Shown: positions 32,823-40,341 of the stretch, piece after piece
Layout of the letters: every line of letters starts with the position of its first letter
How positions within the stretch are numbered: the first letter of the stretch is position 1
Origin: Rhodococcus rhodnii
Lineage (GTDB): Bacteria > Actinomycetota > Actinomycetes > Mycobacteriales > Pseudonocardiaceae
DNA: 64,000 bases
Assembly: GCA_000720375.1 (NCBI GenBank)
Contig: JOAA01000035.1
Coordinates: 87,011-151,010, forward strand
Direction: 5' to 3'
The notes under the pieces: model-generated
What the model saw: only the letters and a program-made list of their open reading frames with translations
Told to the model about the DNA's origin: nothing
The model's database searches: none
Made by a program: the position numbers and the translations under genes

Positions 32823-33263
32823 TCACTCCACCGGATGCAATGGGCCGTCGAAGCTGGGCATCGTGTCGCGCTGGATGTCCCTGGCGACCTTGGCGACCTC
32901 GGAGCGGACCGTGAACATCCCGCGCACGGTGCCGACCCACTTCTCGACCGGTGCCTCCGGCGTGCCGTCGCCGGTTTCGGCGACCAGCTTCCACGGACGG
33001 CGCAGCGCCCAGCGGGCCGGGAAGAACAGGAAGATCATCAGCAGCGCCAGCACCACCCACGCCGGCACCACGACGTCCTCGGGCATCCGGAACACCCAGA
33101 CCAGGCCGAGGATGATCACCAGGAACATCATCACGATGCCGGGGCCGTGCCCACCGCTCACATCGTGCTCGAAGTCTTCGGCCGTCGCGGGCCTGCGCCC
33201 CCACTCCAGCTCGCCACGCACGGTCCACATGCGGCCATCTGCACCACGTACCAGGCGCGTCAT
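32823..33263 (-). CDS. Two-helix membrane protein of unknown function
   Basis: Protein of about 146 residues: an N-terminal MTRLVRGADGRMWTVRGELEW segment, two adjacent membrane helices (about 44-60 and 65-83; GIVMMFLVIILGLVWVF, WVVLALLMIFLFFPARW), then a soluble tail with KLVAETGDG...WVGTVRGMFTVRSEVAKVARDIQ. The ATG at 33263 has GGAGG upstream. I do not recognise the family. It is flanked by the glycosylase and an ECF sigma gene, with no overlap to either. Confidence 0.78.
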   Translation of the reverse strand: MTRLVRGADGRMWTVRGELEWGRRPATAEDFEHDVSGGHGPGIVMMFLVIILGLVWVFRMPEDVVVPAWVVLALLMIFLFFPARWALRRPWKLVAETGDGTPEAPVEKWVGTVRGMFTVRSEVAKVARDIQRDTMPSFDGPLHPVE

Positions 33264-33379
33264 GCTCGTCGCCTCCTGCTCGACACGTCTGTATAGGCGC
33301 CGATCCACACTCTGCGGTCGCGCACGGTTCAACGGTACCGTGTCGCGACTAGGCCCAGCGGGTGAAAGTCGATCGTCAC

Positions 33380-34837
33380 TCAGCGCGTCGGCTTGTCAGT
33401 GGTCTCCTGCGTCGCGGGTTCCGGCGTGTCGCTGGGTGGTGGCGTGGTCTGCACGGTCGGCTTCGTGGTGCTCGTACTCGGTTTGGTGGTCTCCGAGGTC
33501 GGCTTGGTCGTCGTCTCCGTCTCGGACGCGATCGTCTTGTCCGTGGTCTCCGGCGGCGGTGGCGGGCAGGTCTCCGGCGGGCCGATCATCACGCTGGAGC
33601 CCTCGGTCTCCGACTCACTGCCGATGTCCCGGGGTTCGCCGGTCGACCCGTCCGGGTACAGCACCATCTCGGTCTGGCGATGGACGACGGTCTCGGTTGC
33701 CTGCTGCTGCTGTTGGTTCCCGATCGGGACCGCCTGCGTACGCCTGGAGTCCGGCAGGTGGTCCGCCACCTTGGGTGATTGGCCACGTCCTCGCGGCGGG
33801 CCCAGCGAGGACGACAGAGCCCCGGTCGCCGCACCCATCTCCGGCAACGGGGACTCGGTGATCACCAGCTCGGACGGCCCCTGCCCGGTGAAGTCCAGCG
33901 CGGCGAGGATCGCACTGTCCGCGCCGGGCACCACGTTCATGCCGAGCACGCCGGCGGCGACGACCGACGAGCCGGCCAAGGTCAGTTTGGCGCCCGTGGA
34001 CGCGACCAGGCCCTTGAGCGTCGCCCAGAACCCGGTCTTGTGCGCCACCAGCCCACCGAGCGCTACCGGGGCGGCCATCATGCCCGCGTAGGACCGCAGG
34101 CCCGCGCAGACGTCCCGCAGCTCGTCGTGTGTCGACTGACACGACGAACAGCTGACCAGATGGGCACGCACGCGGCCCCGCTCGGCGCCCTTGATCGTCC
34201 CGGCGGTGTACGCGCCGAGCTTCTCCAGAACCGACCGGCAGCCGGTCGACCCGTGGTGTGTGGACAGATGCGCCTGGAGGTACGCGGCGCGCAGGCCACG
34301 GCGGGCCCGGCGGGCGAGCGCGGCGGTGGCGTTGGGGCTCAGGCCGAAGTTGTCCGCGACGACCGCCGGCCGCTCGCCTTCGACCTCGACCTTCCACAGC
34401 ACGCTGCGCCAGCGCTCGGGCAGGCTGGTGAACGCCCGCGTGATCAGGTTGCGTTCGTGCGCCTGGCCGGATGTGTCCGGGTTCTCACCCGCACGGTGCG
34501 ACAGCACCTCGTCGGACACCGGGACGTCCCGGCGCCGCTCGCTCCACTCCCACGCCACGCGCCTGGTGACGATCAGCAGGTAGGAGCGGACGTTGTCGAC
34601 GGGGCCGGCACCGCGACGAATCGCCTGCAGCACCCGGAAGAACGCTTCCGCGGTCAGGTCCTCGGCGTCCGCGCGATCGGCCGCGAGATTCCGCGCCAAC
34701 CGTCTCACGGCATCCGCGTGCCGGGAGAACAGCTCGCCGAAGGCGGCGTCTTCCCCGGCGCGCAGAGCGGCGAGCAAGTCGCGATCGTGGAACGATTCCT
34801 CGCCAGCGTCGAGGGCAGGGTTGCCCGTTGCGGTCAT
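33380..34837 (-). CDS. ECF sigma factor fused to zinc-finger, membrane and Thr/Pro-rich domains
   Basis: Protein of 485 residues combining in one chain: sigma region 2 (about 20-105, AAFGELFSRHADAVRRLARNLAADRADAEDLTAEAFFRVLQAI), region 4 (about 125-185, LPERWRSVLWKVEVEGERPAVVADNFGLSPNATAALARRAR), an anti-sigma-type zinc finger HLVSCSSCQ (H226, C230, C233), one membrane helix (about 285-305) and a long extracellular Ser/Thr/Pro tail ending in Thr-rich repeats. Actinobacterial ECF groups with such C-terminal extensions are known. The fusion predicts a membrane-tethered sigma that must be cleaved or rearranged to act. ATG at 34837. Confidence 0.88.
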   Translation of the reverse strand: MTATGNPALDAGEESFHDRDLLAALRAGEDAAFGELFSRHADAVRRLARNLAADRADAEDLTAEAFFRVLQAIRRGAGPVDNVRSYLLIVTRRVAWEWSERRRDVPVSDEVLSHRAGENPDTSGQAHERNLITRAFTSLPERWRSVLWKVEVEGERPAVVADNFGLSPNATAALARRARRGLRAAYLQAHLSTHHGSTGCRSVLEKLGAYTAGTIKGAERGRVRAHLVSCSSCQSTHDELRDVCAGLRSYAGMMAAPVALGGLVAHKTGFWATLKGLVASTGAKLTLAGSSVVAAGVLGMNVVPGADSAILAALDFTGQGPSELVITESPLPEMGAATGALSSSLGPPRGRGQSPKVADHLPDSRRTQAVPIGNQQQQQATETVVHRQTEMVLYPDGSTGEPRDIGSESETEGSSVMIGPPETCPPPPPETTDKTIASETETTTKPTSETTKPSTSTTKPTVQTTPPPSDTPEPATQETTDKPTR

Positions 34838-35099
34838 CCGGCTAGGTACCTCCCTCCGGATACACGCGAACGTTGAACAACATGCCACATTCGGGCGTCG
34901 CCGAGTGTGGGTAGTGTGAAGACTCTTGGTGACATCCGACCATGGATGTGAGCCAGATAACCTGATCAGCTGGGCCGTTCGGCGCACTGAATCGCTCATG
35001 TGTGGTGCGAATGAACTACACCCGCACGGGGGAGGTCATCCCGCCGAAAATCCGGTGGAGCGAGTCAGGTAGAGTGTCTTCAGCGTTGAAAGACGCCAA
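34838..35099. other. 262-bp region between divergent ECF gene and tRNA-Gly
   Basis: Carries the promoters of the ECF sigma gene (minus strand) and of tRNA-Gly (plus strand). A TAGAGT hexamer at 35070-35075 is a possible -10 element for the tRNA, with no convincing -35. No gene recognised. Confidence 0.35.
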
Positions 35100-35172
35100 G
35101 CGGATGTAGCGCAGCTGGTAGCGCATCACCTTGCCAAGGTGAGGGTCGCGGGTTCGAGTCCCGTCATCCGCT
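35100..35172 (+). tRNA. tRNA-Gly (anticodon GCC)
   Basis: Complete 73-nt cloverleaf: acceptor stem GCGGATG / CATCCGC, D-arm GCGCAGCTGGTAGCGC, anticodon loop CTTGCCA on a 5-bp stem CACCT / AGGTG region, and T-arm GGGTTCGAGTCCC. The discriminator is U and CCA is not encoded. Anticodon GCC reads GGC/GGU. Confidence 0.96.
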
Positions 35173-35226
35173 CGCTCAGCAGACGTGTGTCCGCGGAAAG
35201 CGCGGACCTCGTCGCTCGCCATGATT

Positions 35227-35245
35227 TTGGGGGGATAACCCCCAA
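35227..35245 (+). terminator. G/C hairpin downstream of tRNA-Gly
   Basis: TTGGGGG-GATAA-CCCCCAA, a perfect 7-bp stem with 5-nt loop, 55 bp after the tRNA. Likely a terminator or processing signal of the tRNA transcript. Confidence 0.45.
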
Positions 35246-35275
35246 GCCCCCAGCGTCAAACTTCGAAAGACCGCG

Positions 35276-35307
35276 AAACGGCCTGAGTCTCAAGGACCAG
35301 GCCGTTT
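35276..35307 (+). terminator. Terminator after tRNA-Gly
   Basis: Perfect 10-bp stem AAACGGCCTG / CAGGCCGTTT with a 12-nt loop, followed by GTC. The A/T-rich base and GC core resemble an intrinsic terminator. Confidence 0.65.
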
Positions 35308-35358
35308 GTCGTATCCGGGCCAGGGCATCCGGTGGTCAATTAGTCCACTTCGCTTGAC

Positions 35359-35380
35359 CCTATCGGGTTAACCCGATAGG
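35359..35380. promoter_or_regulatory. 22-bp perfect palindrome
   Basis: Each half is CCTATCGGGTT read outward-in, giving a gapless 22-bp palindrome centred on GTTAAC. It ends 8 bp before the GTG of the small Ser/Thr-rich protein. Its length and position suggest an operator for a dimeric regulator overlapping the promoter or leader of that gene. Confidence 0.55.
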
Positions 35381-35388
35381 TGTAACGC

Positions 35389-35790
35389 GTGCTCGATCGA
35401 AGAGGCGCGCCGTTACGGATGGCCGTGGGGGCGTTCCTGGGAGCTGCCGCCGCGGCCTTGTTCGCCGTCGGTGTCACGAGTGGCCGCACAGACAAACCAG
35501 TGCCTGTGCGGCTGGAACACGTGGCCACGAACGGGACCACCTCGTCCGCGCCGCCCACCTTGAGCGCGACGCAGGTCGCCGAAGAGACCTCCGTGAGCTC
35601 CGAATCGAGCTCCTCTTCCTCGTCGTCCAGCTCCTCGACCGCGTCCGGGTCGAGTTCGAAGACCACGACGACGCCTCCGAAGACCGTCACCACGACCAAA
35701 GAGGTGACGAAGACCACCACGACGACGTCAACGACCACGCCGAAACCGCCGACCAGCACGACGACCCGGTGCACGACCCTGATCTGCTAG
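35389..35790 (+). CDS. Small exported Ser/Thr-rich protein
   Basis: Protein of 133 residues: basic N-terminus, one hydrophobic helix (about 11-30; MAVGAFLGAAAAALFAVGVTSG) acting as signal or anchor, then low-complexity sequence with a polyserine run and Thr/Pro repeats, ending RCTTLIC. The Thr/Pro-rich part resembles wall-spanning or glycosylated linkers. GTG start at 35389; an ATG at 35419 is possible. The coding strand was chosen because the helix is at the N-terminus and a palindrome precedes it; the composition opens a reverse frame too, so coding is probable rather than certain. Confidence 0.6.
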   Translation: MLDRRGAPLRMAVGAFLGAAAAALFAVGVTSGRTDKPVPVRLEHVATNGTTSSAPPTLSATQVAEETSVSSESSSSSSSSSSSTASGSSSKTTTTPPKTVTTTKEVTKTTTTTSTTTPKPPTSTTTRCTTLIC

Positions 35791-37526
35791 CGCAACGTGA
35801 ACACGACGATGTCGCGTGTCTCGGTCTTGGTCAGCGGCAGTCCGTCGACCGACCGGATCAGCGACCGGGCGTACGGCGTCTTCTCCACCAGCGACTTGAC
35901 CACGATCACCCTGCGGACGTTGTGCTTCTCCAACGCTTCGATGCTGCGGCTGCTCGGGAAGGCCTTGGTCGCCGCGGTGAGCTCGGTCCAGTTCTTCGGG
36001 TAGTTGCCGGTGTTGCCGTTGGCCAGGATCGGGAAGTCCTTGGTGGACCACAGCATCGGGATCGAGTCGCCGGTCAGGTCCATCGGCAGGATGACGACCG
36101 GGCCCGGCTTTTCGAACTCTTGCTGCAGGCCCTCGGGCATGGCGGGCGGGTGCGCGTAGGGGAAAACCGGCACGGCCTCGGCCAGCGCGCCGACCGCGGG
36201 CAGGATCATGACCAACGCGACCAGCCGCTGCTTGTGCTTACGTGCCAACGATTGCGCCAGCTTGGTCACGGCACCGGCCGCGAGCAGCAACAGCAACAGC
36301 GTCGTCCAGAGGATCAACCGGCCCGGTGTCCGCAACGCGTCCCAGCCGGGCAGGAACTTCCACAGCAGCAGGTAGGTGAAGGTGCCGTGGAAGAAGCTCG
36401 TGCCGAGCGCGAGGATCGCGCTGACCACCACACCGCTGGCGAGAACCAGCCGTACTTTGCGCGGCCATGCACTGAATGCAAGTCCGATCGCCGCGAACAC
36501 CAGCAGCACCAGCCCGGGGAAGATCCACTTCTCCCACGGCGCCGGTTCCATGTCCCACGTCCACGCGGTGAACGCGGTGTCGCTCCACAGCCACGAGAAG
36601 TGCGATGTGGTGATGAGTCCTTGCGGCGGCGGGGAATACGTCTGCAGTTCGCCCAACGTCCGCGTGAACTGGTACAGCTCGACGACCCGCAGGTATGGCA
36701 ACGTCATCAGCAGCGTGACCGTCAGGAACGCCACGGCGCCAACGCCATCAGCGATCCAGAGGCGTCGGCTGATCTGCTTGCGCTTGCGCAGCATCACCAC
36801 GAGCAGCGCCACGCCGATCACGCCGAGGACGTAGACGAACGGCAGCCCGGTGGCGAAGCCGATGGTGACCTGCCACGCCGCGATCAGCCAACCCGCTACG
36901 GCCCAGCCGGGCCTGGCGAGTTCTGGTCGGAAACCGTGCCGCAGCGAGAAACCGTGGCCACGCGCCAGCGCGAACAGGGCCAGCGCGATTCCGCCTGTCG
37001 AGAGGAGGTTGAGGTGGTGGACGTGGGCCAGCCGCCACGGCGCCCACGCGAAGACCACCGCGCCGAGTGCCGCCGCGTGCCAGGTGCCGCCGAGTTGGCG
37101 TACCAGCATGTATCCGCCGATGAACGCCAACGTGGCGGCGAAGATGAAGGCCAGGTTGTAGCGCAGGATCGCGTCCGCCGGGCCGCTGCCGCCGATCAGG
37201 CTGAACGGCAGATAGCCGAGCAGCGAGTCGGTGAACGCGAAGTTGTTCTCCGTGCCGCCGAAGATGTTGCCGGTCCAGAAATCCCCGCCGTTGAACAGGA
37301 AATGCCGCTGCCAGGCCAGTTCCCACGCCTGCAGCAACGGGTCGCCGAGGTCGAACAGCACGGTCGACCGCAGATCGATGACGATGCGCCAGTAGAAACC
37401 CAGCGTGACGACCAGCCCGGCGATCCCGACCAAGGCGGGTTCTCGCCACCGGGTGACCCGCGACACGCCTTGGTGCGCAGGTCTTTGCGGCGCAGCGAGG
37501 CGAGGGACGGCCGTTTCTGTGATCAA
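35787..37526 (-). CDS. Polytopic membrane protein, glycosyltransferase-like
   Basis: Integral membrane protein of about 579 residues with roughly 11-12 helices and a soluble C-terminal domain (about 470-579; KPGPVVILPMDLTGDSIPMLWSTKDFPILANG). The first loop after helix 1 contains LFDLGDPLLQAWELAWQRHFLFNGGDFW, with an acidic pair (D-x-x-D-type) like the catalytic loop of GT-C and YfhO-type membrane glycosyltransferases; this assignment is inference. The TTG at 37526 follows GGGGGA by 3 nt. It converges with the small Ser/Thr-rich gene (4-bp overlap) and is divergent from the SHOCT-like genes. Confidence 0.75.
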   Translation of the reverse strand: MITETAVPRLAAPQRPAHQGVSRVTRWREPALVGIAGLVVTLGFYWRIVIDLRSTVLFDLGDPLLQAWELAWQRHFLFNGGDFWTGNIFGGTENNFAFTDSLLGYLPFSLIGGSGPADAILRYNLAFIFAATLAFIGGYMLVRQLGGTWHAAALGAVVFAWAPWRLAHVHHLNLLSTGGIALALFALARGHGFSLRHGFRPELARPGWAVAGWLIAAWQVTIGFATGLPFVYVLGVIGVALLVVMLRKRKQISRRLWIADGVGAVAFLTVTLLMTLPYLRVVELYQFTRTLGELQTYSPPPQGLITTSHFSWLWSDTAFTAWTWDMEPAPWEKWIFPGLVLLVFAAIGLAFSAWPRKVRLVLASGVVVSAILALGTSFFHGTFTYLLLWKFLPGWDALRTPGRLILWTTLLLLLLAAGAVTKLAQSLARKHKQRLVALVMILPAVGALAEAVPVFPYAHPPAMPEGLQQEFEKPGPVVILPMDLTGDSIPMLWSTKDFPILANGNTGNYPKNWTELTAATKAFPSSRSIEALEKHNVRRVIVVKSLVEKTPYARSLIRSVDGLPLTKTETRDIVVFTLR

Positions 37527-37915
37527 CTGTCCCCCTGGAACAACCGGACTGTGCGGGCCGCGCCGTGTGAGCAGCGAACACCCAGCGCGACAATACTTCA
37601 CGGGCCCCGCCGAACCGACCGGCGCGACCCTGTGCGAACGCAAAATGTCCAGTCCACTTGGCGCGTCAGTGCGACCGTTGACATCTCGATAAGCCCATTC
37701 GGGCGACCGCCCTGCACTGTCCGTTGTACAACAGTGGCAAGATTCGCCTATCACGGTGAACCGCACGGCGACTGGAGAGGATCCACCACCGTCCTTCCCG
37801 GCAGGGTGCTGACCTTGCCGATATGTACATCCGTCCCGGTTTTGCCCCCATGGCCGGCAGCTGGGAGCGAGAATCGGACTTGGCATCCGCTCTACCGGGA
37901 TGAAGGGGCTGTCAC
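37527..37915. other. 389-bp divergent promoter region
   Basis: Between the polytopic membrane protein and the first SHOCT-like gene. It holds both promoters. The only notable element is a 10-bp palindrome GTTGTACAAC (37723-37732) flanked by CACTG and CAGTG (37715-37719, 37732-37736), not concentric with it. No gene or RNA structure recognised. Confidence 0.4.
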
Positions 37916-38983
37916 ATGGGTTGGCAGGACGAGCTGCAAAGCTTGGACGAGCAGCTGTCCGCGGGCCAGATTCGCGCCGAGGAATACCGCAAAAGGCGTG
38001 ATGAACTGCTCGCGGCGGCATCGAGTGGCGCGGTCAGCCTGCGGCGCGTGCAACGGCAGAAGTCACCGTCGGTCGCCAAACCGTCGATCGCCAACGCGTT
38101 CAACGGCGACACCAAACCGGACACGGGCAAAACCGCGGATGTGACCCAGCAGGTCCCGCCGGTGGCGTGGACCACGGCGAAGCCCGCCGGTTCGCCACAG
38201 CAGCAACAACAGCAGCAGCACCCGCAGCAGCAGCACCCGCAGCAGCAGCACCCGCAGCAGCAACACCCGCAGCAGCCGCCGGCCGCCATGCAGCCGCCGC
38301 AGGGACCGCCGATGCCTCCGCCGATGATCGGCTCCGAGGTCTTCGGCACACCGCCTACGGGCCCGACGAAGAAGTCGCGGGTGCCGAAGTTCGTCATCGC
38401 CGTCGTGGTTCTCGCGTTGGTCGCCGCCGGGACGTGGTGGTTCGCGTTCCGTGGCAACGACGCGGGCCCGCAGGTGGCCGTTCCACCACCGGCGGCGGCG
38501 AGCAGTGAGCTGTCCATCGACAAGATCCCCAACCCGACGGACTCGCCGCTGTCCACCTCGGGTGTGCTCACCGTCGACCAGGCGCAGACGAACAACATCA
38601 TCCGGCCGGATGAGGCCGCGTATCTCAGCGCGACCGATCTGCAGAAGATCTACTTCCGCAACATCGTGATCGGCAACCTGAGCTACCAGCTGTTCGCGTT
38701 CCAGACCCAGACCGACACCGGCGGTGCCCGGATCGTGTCCGGCGCGCTGGAGCGGGGCAAGCGGGCCAGCATGGTCCCGGCCTCGATGGAAGGCCTGCCG
38801 CCCAAGGTGACGCTGACCAAGATCCTCAACGACGGCGCGGCGATCTACGAAGCGGTGTACCCGATCGAACGCGGCGCGGTGCGGCTGGTCGTGCTGCAGG
38901 TCGGGCCGAACAACGAACGGCAGTTGATCAGCTCGATGAAGCGCATGGTCGACCTGACCACCATGTCCATCAAGCCGAAGTAA
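37916..38983 (+). CDS. SHOCT-like membrane protein with Gln/Pro-rich linker (paralogue 1)
   Basis: Protein of 355 residues. The N-terminal 35 (MGWQDELQSLDEQLSAGQIRAEEYRKRRDELL) form a SHOCT-like helical hairpin, followed by a linker with tandem QQQHP units (about 95-120) and Pro-rich sequence, one membrane helix (about 160-178) and an extracellular domain (about 185-355). The paralogue downstream has the same layout. The extracellular domain shows no known enzyme motif. A single-pass protein with short cytoplasmic oligomerisation domain; role unknown, possibly in envelope or glycan assembly given its neighbours. Confidence 0.82.
   Translation: MGWQDELQSLDEQLSAGQIRAEEYRKRRDELLAAASSGAVSLRRVQRQKSPSVAKPSIANAFNGDTKPDTGKTADVTQQVPPVAWTTAKPAGSPQQQQQQQHPQQQHPQQQHPQQQHPQQPPAAMQPPQGPPMPPPMIGSEVFGTPPTGPTKKSRVPKFVIAVVVLALVAAGTWWFAFRGNDAGPQVAVPPPAAASSELSIDKIPNPTDSPLSTSGVLTVDQAQTNNIIRPDEAAYLSATDLQKIYFRNIVIGNLSYQLFAFQTQTDTGGARIVSGALERGKRASMVPASMEGLPPKVTLTKILNDGAAIYEAVYPIERGAVRLVVLQVGPNNERQLISSMKRMVDLTTMSIKPK
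38197..38277 (+). repeat. CAG-rich 15-bp tandem repeats inside paralogue 1
   Basis: A CAG/CAA run followed by four near-identical 15-bp units of the form CAGCAGCAGCACCCG, encoding QQQHP. In frame, so length variation by slippage would change only the linker. Confidence 0.8.
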
Positions 38984-39096
38984 CCGGCACTGATAACACA
39001 GTGGTATCCAGTGTGTCTCCACCGGACGACAGCGACGTCGGGTGGGAAGAGAGCATGCGCAACAATGAGACCCGTTGAACGATTCTGGAGGGTCGG

Positions 39097-40341
39097 ATGT
39101 CCTGGCAGGAAGACCTCAGGCAGCTTGATCAGGCGCTTGCGGAGGGGCGGATCCACGCCGACGACTACCGCAAACGCAGGGATCAGCTGCTCGCGACGGC
39201 GACAGGTGCGACGACGCCACCTGCGGTCTCCGAGCCGACCAGCAACCCGTTCCCGGCCCAGCAGCCGACCAGCGGGCCCTTCCCTGCGCAGCAGCCGGCC
39301 AGCGGTCCGTTCCCCGCTCAGCAGCCGCCGCAGCAGCCCCAGCCGCCGGTCGCACAGCCGCCGCAGCAGCCCGAGGCCACCCAGGTCCAGCAGCCGAGCA
39401 GCGGTCCGTTCCCGCAGGCCTTCCGCTGGGAGCCGACCAACGACTCGACACAGGTCGTGGGCCAGCAGCCGGGCGGCAACCCGGATGTGACGCAGGTCGT
39501 CAGCGCGCAGTCCGGCGGTGAGGCCGAGCGCACTCAGGTCGTCCGGCCGGTGCAGCCACCCGGCATGCAGCACCAGGCGCCTTGGCAGTCCACGCCGCCG
39601 AACCACAACCAGGGTTCGCCGTGGGGCGTCGAGGACCAGCCGATGCCGTCGCTGCAGCCGACGTGGCTCGCGCAGGGTCCCGAGGTGTTCGCCGAGGACA
39701 CCAAGAAGAAGGGCGGCAAGACCGCCAAGATCCTTGTCGCCGTGGTGCTGGTGATCGGCCTGGCCGTCGGCGGGTACTTCATCTTCTTCACCGGCAGCGA
39801 CAACAACGAGCCCGGTGCCACCGCGCCGCCGCCCACCCCCACGCAGGCGCCGACCACGACGCCGAAGCCGCGTGACAACCTGTCCATCGCGGACCTGCCG
39901 GGCAAGGCCGGGGACTACAGCCAGGTGAAGACGTTCGCGGATGCCCAGCAGGTGAAGTTCCTCACTGCTGACGAGATCCGCATCCTCACCGACGCGGGCG
40001 CGGGCAAGGCCAGGCTGGCCGTCTCCGACACGCCGGACGGCCTGAACCCGACGATCTTCACCACCGAGACGACGTCGGCCGAGACCGCGGCCACCGCCAG
40101 GGACAAGCTCGGCGAGCAGCAGCTGGTCTACGGCATGACGGCGCTGGAGAGCCAGCCGACCGGCGTGGTCGCCGCCAAGATCGACAAGACCGACAAGACC
40201 CCCGCGGTGATCCGTGCGCACTACGCCCACAAGGGCACCCTGGTGCGTATCCAGGTCACCGGAAACGATCTGGTCACCGTGACGGAGCTGTACAAGGACC
40301 TGCTCGCCGAGCAGCTGAAGATCCTCGCGGCGAATGGCTGA
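39097..40341 (+). CDS. SHOCT-like membrane protein (paralogue 2)
   Basis: Protein of 414 residues with the same plan as the preceding gene: N-terminal SHOCT-like segment (MSWQEDLRQLDQALAEGRIHADDYRKRRDQLL), a long Gln/Pro linker with three SNPFPAQQPT-like repeats (about 47-75), one membrane helix (about 210-228; ILVAVVLVIGLAVGGYFIFF) and an extracellular domain starting after a Thr/Pro stalk. The linker also has three TQVV motifs. GGAGGGTCGG precedes the ATG. Its stop lies within the glycosyltransferase start (8-nt overlap), tying it to that operon. Confidence 0.82.
   Translation: MSWQEDLRQLDQALAEGRIHADDYRKRRDQLLATATGATTPPAVSEPTSNPFPAQQPTSGPFPAQQPASGPFPAQQPPQQPQPPVAQPPQQPEATQVQQPSSGPFPQAFRWEPTNDSTQVVGQQPGGNPDVTQVVSAQSGGEAERTQVVRPVQPPGMQHQAPWQSTPPNHNQGSPWGVEDQPMPSLQPTWLAQGPEVFAEDTKKKGGKTAKILVAVVLVIGLAVGGYFIFFTGSDNNEPGATAPPPTPTQAPTTTPKPRDNLSIADLPGKAGDYSQVKTFADAQQVKFLTADEIRILTDAGAGKARLAVSDTPDGLNPTIFTTETTSAETAATARDKLGEQQLVYGMTALESQPTGVVAAKIDKTDKTPAVIRAHYAHKGTLVRIQVTGNDLVTVTELYKDLLAEQLKILAANG

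Noticed and set aside
35340..35774. Minus-strand frame of 144 codons (Val/Asp/Glu-rich) opposite the Ser/Thr-rich gene
   Set aside because: Complement of Ser/Thr codons gives this composition; it lacks an N-terminal signal and would end in the palindrome region.
37715..37736. CACTG...CAGTG around GTTGTACAAC as an operator
   Set aside because: The two inverted repeats are not concentric and the arms are short; kept only as a note in the region description.
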